This document shows positions 11,751-23,107 of a DNA stretch of 64,000 nucleotides, piece after piece. Below the pieces are notes generated by a model. The model saw nothing but the letters and a program-made list of their open reading frames with translations. It was not told where the DNA came from and made no database searches. Made by a program: the position numbers and the translations under genes. The DNA is from Cheiracanthium punctorium (lineage: Eukaryota; Arthropoda; Arachnida; Araneae; Cheiracanthiidae), in the NCBI GenBank assembly GCA_038373885.1, contig JAWZYV010011614.1, positions 143,501 to 207,500 of the forward strand, written 5' to 3'. The first letter of the stretch is position 1; each line of letters opens with the position of its first letter.

Positions 11751-12780
11751 ACATTATTAATAACCTAAAGTATTAATATTTTTCATTAATAACCCAATGT
11801 AATCATCTGTCAAATAATACAAAAATAATTCCGAAGTTCTTAAAAAATTAAATCAATATGTGCTTTTACGCTTTCGTATTCCTTTTTCATCTGGTTATAT
11901 TTTACAGTATTATCTTTTGAAATTAGCGCACTTAGACGAAATTAGCGCACGAGTGTAAGTAGATAATAAAAAGAGAAAGTAGAGTAAATAAAAAAAGAGA
12001 AAGAAAGAAATGAAAAACTTTTTATGACATAATCTACCTCTCAGTTGGTTTCTTTTTTATATGTAACGTGTGTCAACTTTTTGTTAAAAATATTTTATTT
12101 TATTTATTTATTAATATATTTATGTATTTTATTAATTATACATATATTTTATTTATTTTTGGGATAACTTTCTTCATTTTTCTATCCCATGGGAAGTAAT
12201 AGTGCGAAATAGGATTTAGCAATTTAATATTTTCGTTGAAAACAACAGGAAAAAAAAATATATAGATGACATTTAAGTATCGAAATCAGGTAGATCCGCT
12301 TAGACTTTCAACTACCTCCGTTTCCAAAAGGGAAAGGGAATATTATTTAATGAACATAATATTAGACACATTTGAAATTGTTGCTTAGGGTTAATGTAAT
12401 CTCAGTTGTGAGCAAATTTTTCTTTAAAAAATAGAAAATAATCCTCTTATAATTTATGATTTAAATTAACTGTATATTAGGACATCGCATTCAAATACCA
12501 AGTAAATGTAGTTTTAGTTTTCTTAATTCATTTGTTTCCGTTTAATTAATTCGTTTGTCAAGGGAGAAAAAATTTAAAAAATCTTTATGAAGTGGCAATT
12601 TTTTGTCACTTAAATAGTTCAGAAAGCTGTTAAAGGAAGTGGCATTTTTACTCTTCAATTTCAGAGACAAAATATCTATTTAGCATTGTAAAGGTTAGAT
12701 ATACACACTAAAAATGTCATTAGGGGGACGAAAAAGTAATTTCGTCATTTTGTAAGTCAATATTTCGCCAAGCAAAAATT
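11751..12780. other. Very AT-rich DNA, no gene seen
   Basis: Long A/T stretches. No recognisable gene or repeat boundary. Confidence 0.5.
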
Positions 12781-12783
12781 ACT

Positions 12784-13490
12784 GAACACTCTCAGAAAAA
12801 TTCGTCCCTGAATTTCCAACGAAAAATTTCCGTACTCTATAAAAACGCAAAATTTCCATGAATTCTTCTCTAAATTTGAAGAAGAGTGAAAAAAAATCGT
12901 TGAATCTGAAGAAGTTTCTTCAATTGGCAGAAGAAACAACGAAACGGATATTCGTCAAGTAACGGAGATATTTCGTCAGCACTGTTGACAGTAAAATTTC
13001 CGTGAAGTGAAGAAATAATTTTGGAGAGTGAAGCTGATACTACGAAATCGGGCATGTACACTCTCAAAAATTATTTTTTCAATTCACGGAAATTCGGCAA
13101 CAGTGCTGCCGGAATATCTCCGTTTCCTTTTTCTCCTGTCAATTGAAGAAACTTCTTGAGATTCATCGAAATTTTATTCCTCTTCTTCAGATTTTCGAGA
13201 AGAATTCACGGAAATATGACGTTTCTATTCAGTACGGAAACTATTCGTTGAAAAATGAGAGATGAATTAGCGCATAAAGACTACAATCTCGTAAATCATT
13301 TCTTCAGTTCACGGAAATGTTTCTGGCAGCAGTTCTGCCGGAATATTTCCATTATTTGACGAATATGCCTTTCGTTTTTTCTCCTGCCAATTGAAGAAAT
13401 TTCTTCAGATTCAACGATTTTTTTCCCTTTTCTTCGCACTTAGGGAACAAGAATTCAGGGAATAGTATGTTCCCATAGAGCACGGGAATT
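12784..13490. repeat. Cluster of three related foldback units in inverted/direct arrangement
   Basis: Unit 1 (about 12785-13029) runs opposite to unit 2 (about 13064-13265) and unit 3 (about 13286-13490). Units 1 and 2 have CACTCTC-type ends. All share blocks such as TTCACGGAAAT, CAATTGAAGAA and TTTCTTCAGATTC or their complements. No protein. Likely non-autonomous transposons of one unclassified family inserted in or beside each other. Confidence 0.6.
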
Positions 13491-15105
13491 TCCTAATAGC
13501 ACAACAGTCCCCTGTGACTGAAATGCGACCACACAATACTGTCACAATAGAGTTACAAACAGTCGCCGCGACTCCGCAGCAAAGTCACGCCAGAGTCGCT
13601 ATGTCCTCTCGCTGTGTATTCACATTGCGAGCGTTTAGAGAAGTCACGATGCGACAGCGAAAAAATTCGGGGAAAAAGAGTTACCAAAAATATACACCAG
13701 ATGGCAGCACAGAATCGAACCCTCGAGCCAATGGTTAGTAGGCCAGCATCTTACCGCAACGCTGTAATTACCTTGCTCGGTATCCTTTAAAAGTAAACTG
13801 ACTGCTGCAAAAGCTAGTTCTGACGGATTCTTTTGGAAATTTAAAATTTTTTGTGACTATTTTATAAATAAATTTTATGTATAAATATATATATCTTTAT
13901 TTTATAAATAAATTTTATATTCTGTGAGTATTTTATAAATAATATAAAAATATCATAATTAATAAATATAAATTAAAAATCTTGGAAATCTTTCTTTTTC
14001 CACATAAATTATTTTCAGGAGATAATGTGCTGTTTTATTTAAGTATTCATCCGAAAAAACTAATGATTTATTGAAATTTTTTATTCGGTTATGAAATAAA
14101 TTTGTAATGTGCGACATGTGGGGTTTGATATATATTAAGGTATGAGGGATAAGATTTATATTTTTGCTATATTTTGCGTAAAAGGGATTTCATATAAAAA
14201 TAAATAAAATTAATTGGAAAAACATGCATTAGATAAAATAAATAAAGTATTTTTGACTTAGACCCATAGTTTTACCTCAAATTTTTCGTAGTGGAACATT
14301 CAAACATACCAGAGACGTAATTAAAGGGGGGGGTCTGAAAACTTAAAGCAATTATTAAAAAACAGCAATTTTGAGTCATTTTATCTACTCTAGTAACAAT
14401 AAGGTTGAAAATACCGGATAGTCCCCTCCCCCCCAATCCGAAATTTAAACCTACATACGCTATCGAAACATATATGCCATGGGGATATGAAAGAAATTGT
14501 TAATTTTACTCACAGATACTTAGTTTTCACCATTGTGATTAGCACTCTCAACTCTAATATTTTTAAGAATAATATTTTTTTTTATAAATAATATTGCCTT
14601 TTTTAAACGAAATAATTTTAAAATTAATAAAGTAAACTAAATTCCATTACTACATAACTGCGAGATTTTATTGAATTACTATTTTCGGATTTATTTATTA
14701 AATGTTTCACGAAAGAAATTGCCACAAAATATTAGAAAAAATGAGTCTATTTCCAAAGTCGCAAAAGCGGCTAGTGTGACGTCGTTTTGAAGTCCAAAAA
14801 AATCAGTAGTCACAAAATAGACACACAGTGACTTCACAGTAGAGTCACTGAGCGACCAATCACATACTAATCACATGGTAACTTCACAGTGGAGTCACTG
14901 AGCGACCGATCACATACTTGTCACATGGTGACTTCACGGCGACGTCACCTGGTGACTGGTCACAAGTAAACTTCACAGTGGCTACACAGTAGAGTCACAT
15001 CACTCACAAGTCACAATGTGAGTAGTATGTGACAGTCCTGTGACAATTGTGACCCTCTGTGACGTCACAGCGACTCTTTTGTGACCATCTGTGCTATTAG
15101 GGTTA
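13491..15105. mobile_element. Inverted-repeat element with GTCAC-amplified ends
   Basis: CCTAATAGCACA at 13491 and TGTGCTATTAGG near 15094-15105 are inverted. For 200-300 bp inside each end the sequence is crowded with GTCAC/GTGAC, TCACAGT and CACTGAG motifs in both orientations (for example 14820-15080). The middle is very AT-rich. The AGCACA inner part of the terminus is shared with the 4903-5758 element. No transposase is recognisable, and a 74-codon frame at 13514 is a by-product of the repeats. Confidence 0.6.
13700..13775 (-). repeat. tRNA-like segment (SINE head or tRNA relic)
   Basis: On the minus strand GGTAAGATGCTGGCC followed by GAGGGTTCGATTCTG resembles tRNA boxes A and B. No complete cloverleaf is claimed. 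It lies inside the 13491-15105 element. Confidence 0.45.
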
Positions 15106-15140
15106 TCTGTAAACCGGCAAACCCAACAGTTTATTGCAAA

Positions 15141-15428
15141 GAAGTATAGTTAGAATAAGCCTGACGAAGATTGTAGAACAGTTTTAGTAGGCAAATTTAA
15201 TATAGATCTCAGTTCAGAAAAGGGTTTTATGAAACAAGAAATACAAACACAGCACGTTCATAGCACGTGCACGTTTGGGAATGTGCACGTTATAGTGCAC
15301 ATTCCAAACAATAAAGGTGAAGTATAGTTAGAATATGCCTGACCAAGGTTGTAAAACAGTTTTAGGAGGTGAATTTAATATAGATTTCAGTTCCAAAGAA
15401 GACTTTTATGGAACAAAAAAGAAAAATA
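15141..15428 (+). repeat. Direct duplication, about 100 bp repeated at 178-bp period
   Basis: 15141-15245 and 15319-15428 share GAAGTATAGTTAGAATA, CAGTTTTAG and AATTTAATATAGAT. The spacer contains several GCACGT/GTGCAC palindromic motifs. No known family. Confidence 0.7.
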
Positions 15429-15570
15429 CCTCACACTCATGAATAAAGATACACTTTCCAACTTAATGAAATGAGGAAGAAAATAACTCATGGATTATGA
15501 TATGCTTTTGATATATAGCACTTAAGTGCATATTTAAACTATAAAAAGTATTTCAGTTTTTTATATATAT

Positions 15571-16592
15571 ACAGGATGGTTATAATTAAAGTTTCACTTT
15601 GAAACGGTCAGAAAAGGTACTGGACCAAATGTTATCAAACTTGGTAATCGTGTAAAGCAGGTCATGGGAATTTATTATCTGCGGAAAAAAAAAGTACAAA
15701 AACTCACCATCAGGGGGAAAATGATAGTATATGCAATATTGGTAAGTGAAATAAGACCATGAAGACATCGGTTTAAAATGTTTGTAATCGTTACTAAAAC
15801 GAAACTGGGTGTGGGGTTATCTTGAAAGCACTGTCTATAGTATAATAATCTAAACAATTTGAAAGTTGCGATACACTGACCTGTCCGTAACATTCCTCCT
15901 GATATGCTAAGAGCTGCTGTTGAGAATGCTGTGATATGATTCAAATTGCTTTCGGACAATGGTGGACGCCACCTGGGCCTGAAAAATCTATTATCCGGCA
16001 TGCCCGGGGCATGTAAAACATTCAGCAGGGCGTGTACTTTTTTTGACATGCCTGATGGGGCATGTAAAAAAAAATCTACTGTAAGAGATTCGATCATTGG
16101 CAATCTTCAGGAAAAGATTTCAGACATATAAATAGCCGCCGTGCTGTTCATGTATCTTAGGTGTCCGTACTGATTTGGTTTGTGGTTGCAACATTTCCTT
16201 TCAATGCAATCAGTCTGAATAATGTAAATTTTACAGAGCAGTAAAATGTAGTAATATTTTTCGGGCATGTATTCTTTAAGGTTACAGGCCTGACTGGGCA
16301 TGCACATTTTCTGAGATTTTTCTGCCCCTGGACACCACACTGAACATGCTTATGCTTTGTAACACGTTACAAAAACGATTACGAACACTTTAAACCAGTG
16401 TCTTCATGTCTTATTTCGTTTACCTATATTATATACTTTTCCCTCTGGTGGTGAAGTTTTGAACTTTTTTCTTCCTCGGGTAATAAATTCCCATGACCAC
16501 CTTTACACGATTACCAAGTCTGCTAACATTTCGTTCAGTAGTTTTTATTTTCTGCTCATTTTTAAAAGGAACTTTAGTGATAACCACCTTGT
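15571..16592. mobile_element. DNA element with long terminal inverted repeats (about 230 bp)
   Basis: The left arm begins ACAGGATGGTTAT at 15571. The right arm ends ATAACCACCTTGT at 16592, complementary over about 230 bp with substitutions. Long shared blocks include CTTGGTAATCGTGTAAAG and CATGGGAATTTATTA. A core of about 560 bp holds recurrent GGGCATG motifs, including CATGCCCGGGGCATG near 16000. A 142-codon minus-strand frame (15675-16103) lies mostly in the left arm and lacks any known motif. The family is shared with 53473-57433, probably Tc1/mariner-like. Confidence 0.75.
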
Positions 16593-17024
16593 GTACATAA
16601 AAATACGACATTGTTTTGCGATCTCCCTAATGGTATTACTTTTTCTTTCTTAAAAACAAAGCTGTTCTAATGACTTCCTTCTTCTACTCAACTGTATTAC
16701 ATGAAATTGAATTACAATGCACCAAGTCGTATTTTCACTCTACATTTTCTTCCTGTTGATATTCCGCTGAGTTTAGCAAATCCAGTTAGTTCACTCTTTG
16801 TGTTTCCGAGAAGAGCTCCCGAGTCCTCTTGAGCTCAATTCCCTCTCTTAATTCTACAAAAACAAGTTTTTCCTTTCCTTTATACCGCATTGCATTGTTT
16901 TAAACCCCATTTATCTAAATATATACTTCAACACCCAATCAAAGCACGTCATAGAACGCATTCATCCGCCGCACAAATCACTTCCACACAGGGAAATTTC
17001 CACCCACCACCCAACCCTCCCCGC
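16593..17024. other. No gene seen
   Basis: AT-rich sequence without recognisable repeats. Confidence 0.5.
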
Positions 17025-17110
17025 AACAACATCCCTTTTAAACCGTAATCGAAAGAAAACATCCGAACCATATTTGCGTTGTTATTTCTCTTATTTATTT
17101 GTTTGTTTTT
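17025..17110 (+). repeat. Diverged non-coding segment paired with 11655-11750
   Basis: ACAACATCCCTTTTAAA and AATCGAAAGAAAA match the order and spacing at 11.66 kb, about 5.4 kb away. Confidence 0.45.
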
Positions 17111-17246
17111 CGTTATGATAACCCACTCGCTTCCCCCTCCCCCCCTCTTCCATCTTGCAAAGCAATAAAAAAAAAAGTTTCCTAAATTCCCAAGAAATGA
17201 AGCCATGAAGTTCTTCTACGCCTTCATCTTTTATCATCTTTTCTGA

Positions 17247-17273
<27 letters not shown>
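17247..17273 (+). repeat. Poly-T tract
   Basis: About 27 uninterrupted T. Confidence 0.9.
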
Positions 17274-17277
<4 letters not shown>

Positions 17278-17560
17278 CCATCAGCTCATTTTTTTTTTCA
17301 TACTTCTTTTTTTTTTTCATTCAAGAAATTAGGGGTGGTTGAATCATTAAAATGAAGATACGAAAGAAAGAGCCGCCCAAAGTCTTTCAAAGGATCTCTT
17401 AAAGAGAAAGAGAGATGGGGGGGGGGAGGAAGTAAGAGATGATAAAAAAAGGAGGGGGGGGGGTAAGAAGAAGAAGAAAAAAAATCTCTGCTCTAAGAAT
17501 CAATTAGAATGTGGCTCGTGTAGCTCGTTTTTGCCTCATTAGCTTATTTGAGAGGAACAG
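17270..17560 (+). repeat. Recurrent non-coding module, degenerate copy
   Basis: CAGCTCATTTTTTTTTTCAT (about 17284) corresponds to the AAAGCTC block of other copies. A purine-rich tract follows (about 17395-17490), then CAATTAGAATG and CTCGTGTAGCTCG (about 17500-17530), which can be aligned loosely to the core. Weakest of the proposed copies. Confidence 0.3.
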
Positions 17561-20170
17561 GCTCAAAGATATAACCGCTTAGTTCGAAGTTGCTATCGAT
17601 TCCTTGAGGTTTTACAGCTCTCGTGAGAAGGGTGATATGCATGCATGTGTGAGGGGTGCTGAGGGTTAGGGGGGAGAAAATTTATGCAAATCAGCGCATA
17701 TTTTTTTTAATGAAAAAGCAAAACAAGTATAAAAGAAGGCCTAGGTATCGGTATCTGTGCTCGTAAACACCGTATTTGTCACACTTGTACGCTCAGTTAT
17801 TGAAATAAGCCTCTGTGTAAGCTTAAAAAATGTTGACGTTTATGAATAAAATTGAGTTTATTCAGTATGTAACGTTGCTAGTTAAAGTAAACAAAAAAAA
17901 AAAAATAGAAAAACAATCGCTGTATCTAATTAATACGGCCCTACTGATATGTATATATATACATGCTACTGTGCATGTATATATGTATATCTATACATAT
18001 TGGCGTCACCTTAATTTCGTTTCACCACTATATACGCATTTTGGAAAGTTTTAAGCACCTAAAAAATTTGTTAATCTAATAATCACCTTTATTAAGGGAC
18101 CAGTTTGCCGTTCTCAAGCGTTTATCAAACATTAGACAGGTTTTACTGTGTCTCGTTCTTCCAGTTGCTTTTAAAGTTGTCAAACATGCATAATAAAATG
18201 TACCTTGCAGTTCTTGATCTTTATATAAATCTGCATCGCATTCAAAAGTACCTCTCCATTACTATTCAAAATGCCCTAAGCATCCATGATAGGCAATATT
18301 TTTTATAATTTTCTCCCACAAAGTAATTTAATAATAAATTCTTTAATTATAGATGCATGTTAAACGATTATTATTTTACACACGTATTAAGCTATAAAAG
18401 TTTTTGACTTATCCAGGGTATCACTATACTGTTAATTAATATCTGATAAGGAACATGTTTTAGTTAACGAACTGAGCACAAATTTGTTCTTAACAACGTA
18501 AGAAAAAATAGTTTTTGTAATCAGATATCAAAATGAGCTTAAAAAGTGAACGGCAATTTCTCTTTAACACAACAAAAAATTTATAGCCGGTCTTTCCGAA
18601 GGATTTTAACAATTTTTTATGCTAATTTTACTAATCACGAAAGCAATCCTTTTTTCCGTATGTTATTATGAATGTTTTATTTAATTCCAAGTTTTTAAAT
18701 ATTAAAAAAATGTACACTTTTTATGGAAAGAAGAAGTTTTAGTTCGAAAGTTTAGATATCGAAAGTTTAGAAAGTTAGATATCGAAAAAAAGAGCTCAAT
18801 ACTTAAAAAGTACAAAATATACTTTGATACAAGGTGTTTGGTACATTTCATTCATTTTGTGTTTTCAAAAATCTGCCGTCGATACTTATATTGCAATTTT
18901 TTCTTAGGAGATCAGTATTTATCTGCGATTTGGTTATTATTGAACTTCCCCTTCAAACAGCATCTTTCAGCTAAAACGGGTAAGGGCATTGCCATCCACT
19001 TTGGTGTATGGACTATACACAAGATTCACTTCAGTACATTTTCTTTTATTTAGTTCAGAAATATCCACTTGGGGACTCTTTGGGTGCAAAAACAGTAGAT
19101 TTAACAAAGAAAATGACCAACTCGTACTGAACGAATACTTTCAACACTTATTCGAAAGTGTTTGATCATTTGTCGAGCAGTTTGCCTCATTTTTAGATGA
19201 ATCCATATGATATGATATGAATCTACCACCTTCTATAAGGGTTGGCTGTCCTCATAGCACAATTTTTGCCATTAATCGTGTGAGGTTTTTTTTTTTTTTT
19301 TTTTTTCTATAGTGGTCATTTCAAATCTTTCATACATCTACCTGATATTCGGAACCACGGATTTTGAGTACACGCGATTCTACAGCTATAGGTCGAAATT
19401 CGACCGTGCAAACTTCCGGTTAATAAGGGAGTTATCTTCCTACACATTAATAAGTGGAGTAGGTAATAGAGCCTTTCAGTACAGGAAATTCCTGTAAAAC
19501 AATGTATTGTTAAATGAGATTCTAATTAGACATGGACGCGACATGCGAGAAGAAATGAGAGAGATTTATAGCTCTAATGCTTGACGAGACAGACGTTTTG
19601 ATCGCTACTGTATTGGGATTGTAAGAGACGGCACAAAGCTTTGCAACTGTTTTGCGAGACGAGACAGGCCAATTTCTCGTCTCGCATTCATTCCTAAAAG
19701 GCCAGTTTCTTCGCTAAACTGCAGAAAACCCTCAAAATTTGTTCACACCATTGTTTCGCGTCCTTGTTTGCATTCGTGCACACCACTTCATACCTAAGAA
19801 AACCTTTTTTTTTCTAAAACATGCAGATTTATTAAACAGAAACGGTTATGGGCTTGTTCCAACCTCAATACTACTTTGCTTAAACTGCATTGATGTTAAG
19901 GGAAGATTCCACCCCACCCCCTACACGCACGCGTCTCCTTCACGATTGGAAACCTTTTCCTCTGAAGAACACTCCGCATTCCAAAAGACAAACAAAAACG
20001 CAGAGAAAATTTTGTGGTTACTTATGCTAATACGAGCCACAAAAACAGATTAGAAATACTTCAGAAGCTTAGCAGTAAATAAAATCGCATATTGAGCAAG
20101 ACGACGATGAAAGAAACTAAAAAAATAAAAAGAGGTAAAACAATATTAAAAAAAAGCATGGAAAACCCCT
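17561..20170. other. AT-rich DNA, no gene seen
   Basis: Only small features appear: an AT-rich hairpin near 17949-17990, an 11-bp perfect stem GCGAGACGAGA / TCTCGTCTCGC at 19654-19664 and 19675-19685, and a poly-T at about 19287. Reading frames at 18838, 19312 and 19739 have no recognisable motif. Confidence 0.5.
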
Positions 20171-20179
20171 CGAAACATA

Positions 20180-20640
20180 GCTTGTACTTTATTAAAGCGA
20201 TTCCCTGAGGTAAAGCTGTCTTTTTAGCATGTGGCGAAAAGAATATTAAAAAAAAGTAAAGAGCTCAGAGGAAAAAAAAAAAAATGTTCGTTCTCTTTCG
20301 AACAGAAAAGCTCATTTTTTCAGTCACCTTCGACACCCCTCCTCTTTTCTCCCCGATTCTTTTTTTCAAATCGAATTCTTTTTGCTGGATTTTATGGAAA
20401 GGAGCGAGACACCAAGAGAAAGAAAGAAAAAAAAAAATGGCGCAGCGGCAGCAGTGTAAGAAACAAAATGAGAAGAGAGAGTCAGAACTTTTTAATTGCC
20501 GGCGTTCGCGCGTCATATCGTTAAATGGGAAAATGAAGCCTGCAGTTTTTTTTTCTTTCTCTCTTTTTTGAGATTATTTTTCTATTTATTTTTTTATTTT
20601 CCCGTACAAAATTTTGTTCTGTCTGACAGGTTGCTATGGC
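20180..20640 (+). repeat. Recurrent non-coding module, best forward copy
   Basis: Ordered blocks are TGTACTTTATTAAAGCG (about 20187), AAAGCTCATTTTTTCAGTC (about 20306), TTTTATGGAAAGGAGCGAGA (about 20392), then a purine-rich tract. The core at 20489-20538 has TTTTTAATTGCC, CGCGCGTCATATCGTTAAA and GAAAATGAAG. A pyrimidine-rich tract follows (20547-20615). The same order is seen at 32.5 kb on the other strand, and parts of it at 7.2, 25.8, 48.4, 49.9 and 52.1 kb. Frames of 95-97 codons across it are low-complexity and differ between copies, so I do not call a protein. Confidence 0.7.
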
Positions 20641-20675
20641 ATACTTTGAATCTCTGGAGCAAGATTTCTTTGGCA

Positions 20676-20680
<5 letters not shown>

Positions 20681-20716
<36 letters not shown>
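20681..20716 (+). repeat. Poly-T tract (36 bp)
   Basis: Uninterrupted run of T. Confidence 0.95.
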
Positions 20717-20717
<1 letters not shown>

Positions 20718-21869
20718 TTTCTGTGCTGAGCTCGGGTTATATTTAAGCGTCAAGTTTTTGAGAGGGGGAGGAAAGCAAAATTTATGTAGAAGGGCTGCCG
20801 CTCCAGTTTTTTCCCCCTATAAATTTATTTTCTTACTAAAGGAAATTTATCTTTAACGTATTAAGTTTAATAAAGATTTATTCATTAAAATATTACTTTT
20901 TGCATTTTTTAAAACTGTGATAATATTTTTAAAGTAATGAGCATTTTCTTAAAAGTAAGCTTGTCTAGCATTCTGAATTTCAAGGAGTTTTACTTTAATT
21001 ATACAGTTTACAAAACAACGCTAAAAAATCCAGGTAATGTATAAAAATGAAAAATTGGGAACAAACCCATGTAAAAAATATTAATAATTAAAAATAAAAT
21101 GGATAATCTCACACACACACATATATATATATATATATCCATTTATACGGTAAAGAAGTAAATGCGTAGTATTTTAATTCAGATATCCATTTTCAACATA
21201 CATTGGAAGAAAAAAAAATGCCTTTTTTAAAAACTTTTAAAGTATTATTGGCTAGAAAACTAATTAATTTAGCAAAATTTTACGAAACTCCTTCATTTCT
21301 TTCAAATGGGAAAATCAATTTTTTGACTAAAAAATGAGCAAATGTTAATGCTGTTATCAGCCATAAAATAAAAAAAAATTAAAGATGCCTGTGTTCATGC
21401 ATATTAATTAGCAGCAATGGCGGCTTGTAACCTATTGCAATAGTGGTGGAGCCTGAAAGCATAGTTCGAGTTCAAATCAGAAAAAATCTATTCATATAAA
21501 GCACCTTATCGGCCGTGCGCACAGTTTAAGTATTTAAAATTTTTCAAAGGGTAAATGATTATAAAATTACTGTACACCTTTCACTGTTTTTTAAATAATT
21601 ATGTTAGCATTAACAGCCTAATTATGTTAATATTAAAAAGTTTGCTCTATTACTAATCGAAAAGCCATTTCACATATTATGTTTAATATTTCAATGTTCT
21701 TTATAGATGCTCGCACATAATTTTCAAACGATCGCTTTATTTCAAAATCAATATAAACGTATACGTTTACATATCATATTTCATAAATAAGGAGAATAAA
21801 CAGTAATATATCTGACTACAAAGAATATAAGATCGTGCAAATTAAAAATTACTTCCTACTGAGAGGAAA
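20717..21869. other. AT-rich DNA, no gene seen
   Basis: Contains an (AC)n/(AT)n microsatellite at about 21111-21138. Nothing else is recognised. Confidence 0.5.
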
Positions 21870-22543
21870 ATTTCGCCAACTTCTTAATTGAGCGATCCAA
21901 CTCGTCCCAAAGGTTTTTTATAGGATTCAAGTCTGAACTCTGGGCAGGCCAGTCCAGTCTTATTATTAACCTGTTTTAACTTATCTGCCGTCAAATTTTG
22001 ACGTCCCTTGCAGCACCCCAATAGAGCAGCGCGGTCGGATTTTGTAATTGAAGGCTTATGGACCGCAGTACGACCATAGAAATCAAGCAAATCTGCTTCT
22101 TTGCGAATGGTATTTATCGAAACAGCAGTCCAGGATGCTTGTTGGAACTCCTGGAGTATGTGGGCCATCGGTTTGGTGCGGTTTTTCCGAACTTAACTGG
22201 ACAGTATTCGTCGGTCTCTATCTCTTAGTTTTGTGGATCTGTCGGGTCTAATCACATTTCGACAGTTACCACTCACCTTCCACTTCTTAATCGCAAAAGC
22301 CACTGTCGATTTTGGAATATTTAAATCACTAGATATATTCCTTAATGATCGACCATTTCTGTGATATCTGACAGCTACGCCTTTCTCGAAGTCAGACAGC
22401 TCTGAATTTCGTGGCCTGTTGCATGCGACTAATGCCGCTGCTGTTTCCTGCACGACATTTAAGTACAGAAGGCGTTACGTTGATCAGAACAGCAGATATC
22501 CTCACTTGCATGGGTGTCCAAATACTTATTGGTAGATAGTGTA
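21870..22543 (-). pseudogene. Tc1-like transposon remnant with transposase pieces
   Basis: On the minus strand 22193-22453 encodes a Tc1-type N-terminal helix-turn-helix: ELSDFEKGVAVRYHRNGRS, then NISSDLNIPKSTV, then IKKWKVSG, ending RDRDRRILSS. After a break, 21960-22168 gives EFQQASWTAVS and GRTAVHKPSITK. A third frame at about 21880-21960 reads DWPAQSSDLNPIKNLWDEL, the conserved C-terminal catalytic segment. The middle of the DDE core is missing, and frames shift at least twice. An outer end with CACTATCTACC (minus strand) stops at 22541 beside TA at 22542-22543. The other end was not found. Non-functional. Confidence 0.85.
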
Positions 22544-23092
22544 CAACATTTAAACAAACAGAGCTGCTCAAACTATTAATTTTTGAAGAGATTGGTGGCT
22601 GAACATGTTAAGGGAGAATTTAATAAAAGTTCAGATAGTAAGTTGTAAGATTACCAGAATGCTCTTTCTTATGATTGTGCATAACATCTTCAACTGAAAA
22701 CCGTCTAGTAAAAGGAACTGCTTGAACCATGAAACCATATGAAGAAGGGAAATGAAGAAAGGGAAAAAATCCAGAAGGGAAAAAATTCGGACGGGTCAAA
22801 ACAATGGAAAAGACAGGATATTTCAGAAAAGATTTCATAATTATCATTTTGTCAATAAAAATCGAAATTTCATTGGGATTGGGCTGACACGCCCTTGAAT
22901 CCGTCCTTGATTGCTGCAACCGGACATCTCCACTTTTTTTTGTTTTTATTTTTTACATGTTACATAACATGTTCAATTTTTGCACTCTGCTGTTCAAACA
23001 GCTCACTCTGTTACCCATTTACATTTATCGTTTACGAATAAAATGAGAGAGTATTATTGTACAAATAATAGTTCACTGTACTCCTCGTAACA
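22544..23092. other. No gene; one hAT-like terminus
   Basis: CCTTGAATCCGTCCTTG at about 22891-22907 looks like the right end of a CAAGGACGGATT-type hAT MITE. The left end could not be found. Confidence 0.35.
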
Positions 23093-23107
23093 AGATTTAA
23101 CCAAAGT

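Noticed and set aside
15675..16103. 142-codon minus frame as a gene
   Set aside because: It lies largely within a terminal inverted repeat and has no known motif.
20231..20571. 95-97-codon frames as a small conserved protein
   Set aside because: Frames are low-complexity and are not preserved at the homologous positions of other module copies.
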